Both the position numbers and the translations under genes were made by a program. Shown one piece after another: positions 54,301 to 64,000 of a DNA stretch of 64,000 bases. The stretch is from Echinococcus granulosus (lineage: Eukaryota; Platyhelminthes; Cestoda; Cyclophyllidea; Taeniidae). Numbering within the stretch: the stretch's first letter is position 1; each line of letters opens with the position of its first letter. The DNA is taken from the NCBI RefSeq assembly GCF_000524195.1, contig NW_020170394.1, positions 833,845 to 897,844 on the forward strand, given 5' to 3'. The notes under the pieces are model-generated. The model was not told the origin of the DNA. It made no database searches and saw nothing but the letters and a program-made list of their open reading frames with translations.

Positions 54301-57300
54301 TTTTTGCGGACTTCCCACCTATATATCATCCTTAGCTGGAAAAGAAATAACAGATGCACCTGAAGTCTAGAGGTGCCTAAACAAACAAACCGTTACCAGT
54401 GTCACCTGTCCACCCACACTAGAAGAATTGAAATCTTTTTCTGCATACACACAAATGCTCGTCCCGAAAGTAAAAAAGGGTGCACATGCTGACCTCCCAG
54501 AGCCACATTTGGCAGGGCTTGCGTGAATATACGAGGTGTCAACGTGCTTCCGTTATGATTGCATGGGCGGGTGCGCACGCCTACTACCCTTTTGTCCCTA
54601 CCCCCCTTCTCCCAAGGCCCCACTACGCCACATCACCCCCGCTACACCATCACGCTCCCGCTGACGTACATACGTGCACGAACAGTCCGAGGGGTCGTGC
54701 GGCCAGAAGCAGAAGAAATCAGCGGTTGGGGGCTAAGTATATTGTTATAGGTGAGAAGTGTGTAATGACTCAAACTGGGGTCTGCGTGGAAATGCACAAA
54801 AGGAATTATTTGACAAGAGACTGGTACTATTTTCACTGACCCCTGAGGTCTCATATACGTGATGAGCAGCAAAGTGTCCTATCTCATACAAAACTAAATC
54901 AGAAAATTGGCCACCCTAATTCTATTTTGTGTATAATAAACAAGCTACATAGAAAGTAACTAACTAGAACCCAATATTTGCACACTGTTTAGCGAAACTT
55001 TTTTTGAAGGGTACTTGCAGACTAGAAGTATCTCAAAATGGGAGTAATCGTGCAGCTCTTTGTAAAGAATGGCAAACTAAGGTAAATATTTAGGCTATGC
55101 ATGATTTGTCGGCTGGACGTTCCAGAAAGAAGCATATTTGTGGCACGGGTCACTGTACAGCATCTGATTCAAGCAGTTGACGCGGAGGTAATGGGATAAC
55201 GTTCCTGAAAATATCGCAGAAAAAGTGACTGACATTGAAAAAAGAGGATCTCTGCAATAAGCAATTTGAAGTTATTAGTGTTTTGCAGAAATTGCCCTCC
55301 TTAAGGTCATGGATACGAATAAAGCTGGTTGGACTTTGGACTTTGATTGTCGTATACTCAAACCAAATCCCATAAAATTAAGAAAATGAATATGCGATAG
55401 TTTTCTAAGGTCTTGAGGCAAGGAAACAGAGAGCGTGGGTGTTGTTTAGCCAGCCTGATAGGAAATAGGTCAATTCCCAGTGGAAATTAAGTAGCCAAAT
55501 GATGAGCCGTTTCCTTGCTCTGGATACATACGCTTCTATAAACATAACAATATCACCTTCCAAAGAGAGTTAGGTTCGGTGAACTTTGGGCTTATTGCGA
55601 AATCCAAAAAAGTAAGGTTGTATAATTGAAACTAGGATGCTGAAAAGTAGGGTTAAGATCGCACAACATTGGTCCTAGATATGCTTTGGAAGTTGAGCAT
55701 CACTGGGAAAAGTGTGAATAAAGTTACTAAAAAGTACAAAGTGTGCTTGAAAATATTAAGAAATTAACAAATATTTATAAACATGAATTGGTGGTAGGTT
55801 TTGCTTCACTTTTTGGTGAAACGACTGGTTAAGGGACTATTATCTAATAAATTGGTGAAAAGGTTTACGAAAAGTCGAAGAACTGGCAAGACAGAAATTA
55901 GCACAAATATCGTAGATGAATGCAAAATTGAGGGGTTTGGTAATTTAACGAGAGTTGCTTTAATGGTGGGGTGATAAGTCAAAGGTCAGAAGGTTCGTTA
56001 CGGAGGTTTCCTTCAACAGTTATCCTACCGAATAAGTTTAAGAAATGTTACCGTAAAGTTTATTTCAGCCATCAACATTAAAATTTGCCCTAGGGTGTCA
56101 GTCCATGAATAGCGCCTTTGGTGTGTTCGTGTTAATGATAAACACCAGCAGGGGCGATGCTTTGCCAGGTGGCCAATTGATAAAATTTTCTTGCGAAAAA
56201 AGTCATACTTGCAAAATGAAAACACCTGCGATGACACAGGACTCCAGTAGTTTTTTAGCTTCTACAACCGAAGGCCACAAAAGCAAACCAGTTACACTTT
56301 GAGTATTTGCATTTTCTAACTTAAATAAACGCAACCGAAATGTTGAGCAATTAAGTTTAGATAATTTACTCAATAAATATTTATTGAATGCTGCATACTA
56401 ACACACCGATTTCGTTATCGTTAGGCAACTAAAACAACCATGCAAATACACGAAAATCGGCAGTCTAGCTAGCATAATCATGGTTAAGATATCTTGACAA
56501 ACGTCCCGTAAAAAGCATTACTGACTAAAAGCACGAAAATGGGGACAGGAAATAGCTATTTGGAGCAGGGTAGTGTCCGTTCACCAAGTGGTTATCCTCA
56601 GAGTGCAGCTAGGAGTTGGGAAGAAATGAGCATACAATGAAAGCTGGACAATGCATTGAACCACATGTTGTAATCCACGTTTAAAAATGAGTATCAGTTA
56701 GACACGAAATACTTCCGACCATGACACCGTCCATCCGCTAAGAGTAAAATACTTCAAATCAAATGGGGTAAAATTTATTGCCAGAGGCTATGTACTGATC
56801 ACGTATTTCATGAGCAGTCGAAAGCCCAATGTACAATTACGGATTTTCTCCACATTCATGCGCGGCCAAGTAATAAGTTAGGGTGGATACAAAAAGACAG
56901 AAGAGTGATAAATCATGATAGCAATAATTCTAGACTTTGTGAGCGTGTGTAGCTGTGTATGCGTGCGTGCTTGCGGGTGAGGGCGTCTCAATTAAATTTA
57001 AAATATAAAAGGTTGCTCTACCCTCCCCCAGAGAGGGTGACACACAAAACCGCAAGATCATACAAAAAGCTGATAAGTATGCGAACAACAACAGCAGCAG
57101 CAGCGGCGTTGGCAGTGGTTTTATCGTGACAACTGACCCCCTAGCATGACTATTAAATTCTTTTATTCTGTTCTTCACTCAGCATTGCATACTTCCATGC
57201 ATTGACTCAACGACAATTTTGCACCCGCTGAAGTGATTTGACTACTAACAAAACAAGTGGTTTTGTTTTTGATTATAGTTTCCTCGCGGTACATTACCCA

Positions 57301-60300
57301 TGGAAAAATCATAGCCTAAATTAAACCCCTAAGGCAAAAGTTGATGCTCAGCAATCAATTATGTTCAAGAGCGCACATTAGTCAGGCCAACCAGCAGCTA
57401 GACTATCCCTCCAGACTTAGAATAGTACGATACCTATCGCATTACAACCATGGCGAATCATCAATGTACCATAAACAACTAGAGGCTGACCTGATTATGG
57501 GTTAAGACAACCCTTAAAAAATTTAGCCCACCGACAATGTAGGCCCTTATTGTAGACTCCGGGTACTGGGTACAACAGAACACCCGGCTGAAAAGCGGTG
57601 GACGAACTTTAAATTGTTTCTCGGCCATAACTGCCGATGCCCGAGACCGCATAACAGACATGGCAGTCTGACGTAGGTCAAATATGGCCATCTATTATGC
57701 CGTAATACTCTGCCAGTAAAAAAACTTTTAACACGTACAAACAGACGTAGCCAAAAAGCGTTTAACAATGCTTTCACAAATTATGGACGAGCGTAGTCAC
57801 TAGTCCCTAAATACCACGAAAGGCGGGTGGGCAGAATCGATTAGTTAAAATACTTCATAAGCCATTGCAAATAAACAAACTGCTAAGCAAGGAAAGTGAT
57901 AATTTTGGTGGTGTTAAAATAAAACAGTGTTAATATACTCGTTGGAAGATAATGTTTGAGCACATAGGCAATCCTTGTGCAAAGAAAGATTCGCTCGAAG
58001 CTGTTTGTCAGTCTTAAAGTCATTATTTGTAGCAATGTGCCTTCCAGTTTGGAAAAAAGACCGTCGAGAGCGGGGAATCAACTAATGCGAAATATGAAGA
58101 ATAAAAAAATAAGCAAAAAATGAAGTCTATTTTACACGTTTGCCTACTTTTATAACCTAGAGAAACAACTACGCTACTGTCAGTCCTTACGGTGACTTAT
58201 CAGGAGCGTAAAATCGGACAGTTTTAGCAAAGCAGTGTGCTATTACATTCCAAAGAATTAAAAATGAAAATCGAAGCTTATTCGTATGTAAATGTTGCTG
58301 ACGCATGACAGTGGAACCAAAGACAATAAGGCTATGCCCACATCCGACCGATTAAGTGGTAAATGGAGAAAGTCCAAGAAAAAGAATTGAAGCGTTCATA
58401 TTTTGAGATTCACTCCGACGTTCAACAACTTTGCGAACGATTGATTGTGTCGCGTTCACTAAATCCTCAAGCAGCCGTCGACACACACATACTTAAGCCC
58501 GTGCAAGTTTCTTTCACGCAATCGCATAAATTTAATGCCACCACATACACACTGGCGTGCATTTCTACTCCAAGACGGTGTGCGTCCGAGAAGTTTATAA
58601 AGTTCCTCATGAATAGGGTTTCCATTAGTGAAATACGGATAGAAACAGAGACACGGTCTGTAGAAAAGAACAAACAGAACTACGGAAGTTTTCCCTAAAT
58701 AAGTACTAAGTCTGTCTAAGCACAACCAACCTCCTATCGCGATTGAAATGACTAACGACCAAAATTACTAACTAGTGTCAGCAAAGCTAACAAGAATCTA
58801 TGAATTAACAGCGATTCCAATCTTATGAGGAAATGGGGTATTCAAGTAAGCAAAATGTAAGATAACGATTATCGGGTGGTGCGAAAATACGGCATTGCAA
58901 GTTGGCCTATCACCCTCCAGAAGTGAGCAATAAATTTAACTGATATGGTCCCCCATACGGATATTGAAAGGGATATTAGAATTAAACGGTAATCTTTTCA
59001 GCTGATAATAGCGATAATGCGCAAAGTGGGTCACGATAAATAAAATATATGGAGAATAGAAGCTAAGGAAGATTGATTTAGACGTAGTTCTGCAGCCGCG
59101 GATGGCATTATTTAACCGTTTCTAAAAGCTCAACACTTTCGTAACATCATCGGACTTTAGACGATAAACTGAACAAAAATATGAAAAAACTGATCCTTGG
59201 AAAGGTGAGCGTTAAAATATATGAAAGTATGATTAACAGTTGAATGGACTTTATGTAGTTCAAAAGGGAAATAAACTAGTCCAGGGGAAAAACTTGTGAC
59301 AGGTTCGGGTGTTCATGCATAAGAGGAAGGATGAATTTATGAAGACGAATTTGATTTAAGGGTGAGATTCAAATTCTGGAAAGAGCTAAAGAAAGCTGAC
59401 ATCATTTAATCGTAGTTATGCTAAGTGGTTAGTAAGCCATTTATGCGCTTGGGGAATATTCGAAAACCATAAAGACGTTTTAAACGGCGAAAATAAGAGA
59501 TTAGTGAAATGAAAAATATGCAAGAATGAAGGAAAGAGGATTCAAAGAGGGCCCATAAGGGTTGATAAAGGATGCACCGGATGTAATTCCGCAATCTTTG
59601 AGAATTATTGTGGTCGAAATAAACCCATCAAAAAAAAAATGAATGGACGACTAATACTTCCATATCCACTTAAGGCTCACGAGAGAACCTCCCACAGAAG
59701 GTGGTAATATGAACATTAGCAAAAAATGGACTATTTTAATCAACAAGACCACTTACTTCTTGGTATATAGCAAAGTCAAAACCCACCAGTTTATGTAATC
59801 ATCATAAACCATTTCAGGTAAAGAAAGCACTGAACCACAATGGACGAGTGATACAGTGATATAACAACTTCAAGGCTAAGCCAAATTACTAAATACGAAA
59901 TGCAATTAAGTATCTGATATTCAGGAGACGGAAATTAGGATAGTAAACAACTCTCTGACTTTGTGCGGCCCCCTAATATAGCATGGTTTGAAAAAGAAAT
60001 CAAACGGACACATTAATTAAGGCTTGCGACGACAACGAACCGGCACTTTACCTGCAAAATCATTGGGCGATCGAAATTAATAGCTGCGACACACAGCATA
60101 AAAAAACACAAATGCCTAAAATAATAGCACAAACTATCCCCTCCTAAGAAAGAATCGCTGGAACAGAATAAGAGCCTACCTAAATCTGCGTGCCAAATTA
60201 ACAAATACAACTACATGACTGGTACATAATGCAAAAAGAAGGCATTTTCTGAAAATGAACATGCAACTCACCTCTATGATATCCTTGTTGTTTTTCGACT

Positions 60301-60529
60301 CATGTGGTTCAGTATAATCTGTGTAACGAAGAAGGACATGATTAATGTCGGAGCTGGCGTATTGAAATAAACGCTTGGCACTGTTGAATATGATGAGAGC
60401 GATCTCACAGTCACAGAGTACGCTCAATTCGTAAGCTTTCTTCATGAGACCCAACTTTCTTTTCGTGAACGTCACTTGACGATTGCGCTCATCGTCGATC
60501 CGTTTGATTTCTATCTTTTTCCTTCCCAT
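45320..60529 (-). CDS. MEF2: MEF2 MADS-box transcription factor
   Basis: Three coding exons on the minus strand: 60529-60272 (86 codons), 52113-51436 (226 codons) and 46261-45397, extending to a stop at 45320 if the last donor is not used. About 625 aa in that form. Exon 1 carries the whole MADS box ([47 protein letters not shown]) and most of the MEF2 domain ([29 protein letters not shown]). It splices in phase into LNKRDNKS, the counterpart of LNKKEHKG. The MADS box binds the A/T-rich MEF2 site as a dimer, and the MEF2 domain binds co-regulators such as class IIa HDACs. The remaining exons encode a Ser/Gly/Pro-rich region with a Gly-Ser tract, a QPPPPPP run and an acidic EEEENDEED stretch, as in other MEF2 activation regions. 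Introns are about 8.2 and 5.2 kb. A good donor (CGG|GTGAGC at 45397) suggests an alternative isoform with a further exon I could not find. Confidence 0.9.
46300..51400. other. MEF2 intron 2
   Basis: The intron runs from the donor AGG|GTAAGA (51435) to the acceptor TTCTTGCAG (46262), with phase 0 on both sides. I found no nested gene or further in-phase exon. Short open frames here (for example at 46748-47005 and 50616-50861) have no resemblance or splice support. Alternative MEF2 exons cannot be excluded. Confidence 0.6.
52114..60271. other. MEF2 intron 1
   Basis: About 8.2 kb between the donor GAG|GTGAGT (60271) and the acceptor TGTTTGTAG (52114), phase 0. It contains a CA/GC-rich patch at 54470-54720 and a small CAA/CAG run near 57086-57110. 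No nested gene was recognised. Large first introns of developmental regulators often hold enhancers, but nothing in the sequence proves that here. Confidence 0.65.
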
Positions 60530-62479
60530 TTCAAATTTTCTTTAATATCAACTAAAACGAACGAAACAAACGAATAAGTCATGGAAACAAAAGTTGTGAT
60601 GAACTGATAACTTTCAATAAGTTGTACAAAGCTATAACGAATGCCGTAGTCATACACAGACCTAAAAATGTTTAAAAACAACTACTAGGAAAAAGCCACT
60701 TTATAACCAAAAAGGATGCCAAGCTTATTGGCTAAAGTAGGGAACGTGATAGAGTATTAATATAGTTGGGAATTTAGACATATCGATACTTTCGCTAAAT
60801 TCTAGTAAAGACAAGGTTGTCAAATGGATTGATGAACTGAAAACCATAATTGGGAATCTCATGATCAAACGGTTAATTACTATTTTAGAGTGGGATGGAG
60901 AGCACAAAAATCACTCAACTAAAATTCGTAAGCCTCAATTCGCCGAAAAAAGGTTATATACGTACGTGTGTGCACTAGTTATCAAGGACAACTAATGTGA
61001 ATGCATGGTTGTGATACCAAGTTAAGGCAAAAATATGAGAAAAAAATGCGAGTATCCTAACGCCAACCATTAAAATAAGCAGTTCAGAAGAAGTTGCATT
61101 CTTCAAAACACAATACTGAGAGCATTGTATCAATGAGCAGGTCTTTATGCCAAGAATAAGAAAAGATCAATCCGACAAAAACTATTCATCAAGATAATAC
61201 ACAAGGACGTAGCTGACCCCCAATAAAATAAAGGCAAATACAAGCATACGTGCACTCACTAATGCCATTAGATAATTTAAGAGTTGTATATCCAAATAAA
61301 AGCATTTTCCAAAACAAATGAGAGTCCCGCCGATTCGCAGAACGTGAAAAAAGGGTAAGTGCAGCGAAAAAATTAAGTTTTACAAACGGTGCAAATTACT
61401 TAACACAAAGAAGGATGAACGTTTATTAACAGATTAATGGTATGTTAAAAGGGGAATTAATCAAGTATTCCAAAGGCCACTTCTAAGGAAAGAAGTCTTG
61501 GTTCATAATGGGTAACTAAGTAAACTTGGGAAGGAACCGTATCCGTAACGCTTTATAAACAAATCAACTACGACATGATAAAAATTAACATCTTATGTAC
61601 TCAATTTAAATTCCATTTAAAACCTACAGACTTTCCCCACGCTTGGGCATCAAAACACGAGGAAACCCTGTCAATAGAGCCGCAAACGTAGCCCGTTTGT
61701 TTTATTGAACTCAATAGACTTAATTAGTTCAAGCAAACACAAGTATTGGTACACCATGGTCTCCACCATACCCGCGAAAATATTTGAAAAATTCCCATAG
61801 CTAGGTTCTGCAATTGATGCAGTGCAAAAGCGGCAAGAAGACATTTAGTCTAACACCAGCAAGCCTATGAAGTTTTAAGCAGTGAAGATAATACCTTATC
61901 GCTGCAATCATTCAGCAAATGCGCTCGTATGCACCAAAAAAGAGTGTATGTTATAGGTTCTTACTGCGAAGCTAGTTTGGGTCTATAGCAGAGCGATTTC
62001 AAACTTTCTTTGATAATAAACAGCATTGAACAAACATTAGATATAACAAGTTTTGCACTTTTTATTTATGTAAGCGAAAATTATTAAAAGTGCACCGATA
62101 ACATACCCCTCTGTTACGTGCCCCAGATACGACTGGGCTGAAAGGCCACTTTCAAGCAGATATGAGTTAAATTTTTTAGCCGCTTCGGTTTTTTGGCTTT
62201 AATTGATTGTTTTTCTGAACTGACTGAAAATATCCAAGATATTCGTTTCTTTTAAGGCAGGCGCAATTTTGCCTCACGTTACCTTTTTAGGCTGCAAGGC
62301 TCACACAATCTGGTAAATTTTTTCTGATTAAAATGTCTTATGTTTAATAATTCTGTAAATGTGAGCACAACAGTTGAAAATATTTTTATTTAATCAGCCC
62401 ACAATCTTGCGAACCTGCGGAATGCGCAATTTTCGAAATTCGTCGCTTGTCCGTTTTGGGTCGTTTTGGGTTATAGGAA
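60530..62479. promoter_or_regulatory. Divergent intergenic region between MEF2 and KIF23
   Basis: The start codons of MEF2 (minus, 60529) and the kinesin gene (plus, 62480) point away from each other across 1950 bp, so both promoters should lie here. Acceptor-like sites occur just before both ATGs: TTCGTTTTAG about 26 nt upstream of MEF2, and GGGTTATAG only 3 nt before the kinesin ATG. These suggest 5' UTR introns or trans-splicing. No TATA box could be assigned confidently. Confidence 0.5.
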
Positions 62480-64000
62480 ATGAGTGGTGACACGCAAACT
62501 GAACGGGTTAAAGTCTTTTGTCGAATCAAACCAAATTGCGATGGTGGTGAAGAATGTATTAGTTACCTTGACGAAACTTCTTTATCCATTCAAAACATAC
62601 GAGGCAAGTCTTCAAAGGTACCAGTTTTTGCGTAGCTCTAGTGAATATTTGCAGAGCATTCACGCATTTTCCCGTGTTTTCACTTCGAGCGGTTCCCAGT
62701 CGGAGATCTTCGGTGCCTGTCTTTTTCCATATGTAAAATGTGCACTCAATGGAGAGAATGGTCTGTTTTTCTGGTTTTAATAACGCTGTCTAGCTCTTTT
62801 TTTCAATTATGGCGTTACTGGAAGTGGTAAAACCTATACCATGCAAGGAACGATGAGTGATCCTGGACTTATCCCCCGTACTCTCGATACTATATTCAAT
62901 TCAATTGCCTCAAATTCGACCCTGAAATATGTAGGTTTCGCGCGTGTTTTACACTTGTAGGTTGTGAAATCGGATGGACATAATGGGTTTGATCTCCAAA
63001 CAGAAGCAGAAGCGATTATGGATCGTCAACGGTTTGACTACTCATCCAGACCACGAACTCCCTACAAGTCTGATTTCCCTTTATCGTGTCTAGAGGGTCG
63101 GGTGGTCGACTCTACTGTTGTTTCCCTCTCTCGAAATTACTTATATGCTGTATTTATAACATATATCGAGCTGTATAACGACACAATTTACGATCTGTTG
63201 GAAGTGTCCACTGGAGGTTGCGGAAGGTGAGTGGTTTCCTCAAATCTGATTCTTCTCTTTCTTGAGGCCTCTTACTCTCTACGAGGATGTCAATCGAAAC
63301 GTTTACGTTCATGGAATTACTGAACTGGAGGTTAAGTCTGCAAATGAGGCTTTGAAAGCATATTACCAAGGTCAGAAACGTCGGCGTGTGGGTGCAACTG
63401 CACTAAATAAAGAGTCAAGTAGAAGCCATGGCATTTTCACTATTAGAGTTGTCCGCACTGGTTATGACAGTACTTACGATGAAGTTATAATGGTATGATT
63501 TCGCAAATCTCCTTTAAATGATGATGCCCTTTAATCCTCATCCTTTTTAATCGATAGGATAAGAGTTTGCTCTCTATAAACCAGCTTTGTTTAGTCGATT
63601 TGGCTGGATCAGAGAGAACTAATCGCAGTGGAACCACCGGTGGCCGACTTAAGGAGGCGGGTGAGCTTAATTTTACTACCATTTTTACGATCGGCTTGCG
63701 CATTGTTCACGGTTTCCGCTCTTAATAGCCACAATTAACAAGTCACTTCTGACGCTACGCAAATGCGTTGAAGTGTTGAGAATGAATCAGTCCGCGCGTG
63801 AGTGTCAAAATCCAACTGTACAACAACAAATCGTTCCGTACAGAGATTGCAAATTGACACGACTCTTCAAGTCCTTTTTCGATGGTTGCGGTCAAGTAGC
63901 CATTCTAGTATGTGTGCATCCAACCCTGAGTGAATATTCGGAGACTGTTGTGAGTGTCACTATCTTAGTTTTCACAGTCACTTCTCTCCGTTGATTGTCT
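62480..64000 (+). CDS. KIF23: Kinesin-6 family motor (KIF23/MKLP1-like), 5' part
   Basis: Seven exons: 62480-62617, 62655-62760, 62794-62930, 62961-63226, 63267-63492, 63558-63660 and 63729-63949, then a donor (GTT|GTGAGT). The gene continues past the window edge. The 399 residues visible cover most of the motor domain: [10 protein letters not shown]-loop [25 protein letters not shown]; a kinesin-6 insertion ([16 protein letters not shown]); [14 protein letters not shown]; switch I NKESSRSH; switch [10 protein letters not shown]; and [18 protein letters not shown]. The NSI..KYV.KSD segment and the insertion match KIF23 (centralspindlin motor, also ZEN-4/Pavarotti) better than KIF20. The protein bundles midzone microtubules with a RhoGAP partner for cytokinesis. 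Introns are 37, 33, 30, 40, 65 and 68 nt, among the smallest known in animals. A splice acceptor (TTATAG) ends 3 nt before the ATG. Confidence 0.92.

Overview
The window is eukaryotic nuclear DNA, most likely from a parasitic flatworm and probably a tapeworm (cestode). The genes are split into many small exons. Introns of 30-40 nt sit beside introns of several kb, and splice sites are standard GT-AG. Gene content is animal (MEF2, kinesin-6, LRWD1/ORCA, UBE2E, an arrestin-type protein). No species-specific marker was recognised, so the tapeworm call is inference. All exon models below were built by hand from splice signals, reading phase and remembered family similarity. No alignment or transcript was available.

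Layout: (1) 1-2406, gene-free, with copies of two dispersed repeat families. (2) 2407-6309, minus strand, 3' part of a divergent arrestin-fold gene; its 5' end is not found. (3) 6.4-13.0 kb, mostly non-coding, with a 1.5-kb degenerate AATG/AATGA-rich tract; an orphan exon-like segment lies at 13073-13315. (4) 15469-17161, minus, a complete UBE2E-type ubiquitin-conjugating enzyme with an unusual C-terminal tail. (5) 17.2-19.1 kb, dispersed repeats and one orphan exon-like segment. (6) 19123-25110, minus, a complete 15-exon LRWD1/ORCA gene of about 1158 aa. (7) 25162-27818, minus, a 4-exon gene for an unrecognised 806-aa protein with internal duplications. It ends only 51 bp upstream of the LRWD1 start codon, an operon-like spacing. 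(8) 28-45 kb, no convincing gene; repeat copies and GC-rich low-complexity patches. (9) 45320-60529, minus, a MEF2 transcription factor gene with three coding exons separated by introns of 8.2 and 5.2 kb. (10) 62480 to the right edge, plus, the motor-domain part of a kinesin-6 (KIF23/MKLP1-like) gene, divergent from MEF2.

Two genes link to the cell cycle: LRWD1/ORCA (origin recognition complex and heterochromatin) and KIF23 (cytokinesis). MEF2 is a differentiation regulator and UBE2E is an E2 enzyme. The most unusual features are the LRWD1 protein, whose roughly 500-residue extra linker carries two AT-hook-like motifs, and its apparent co-transcription with the novel duplicated-domain gene.
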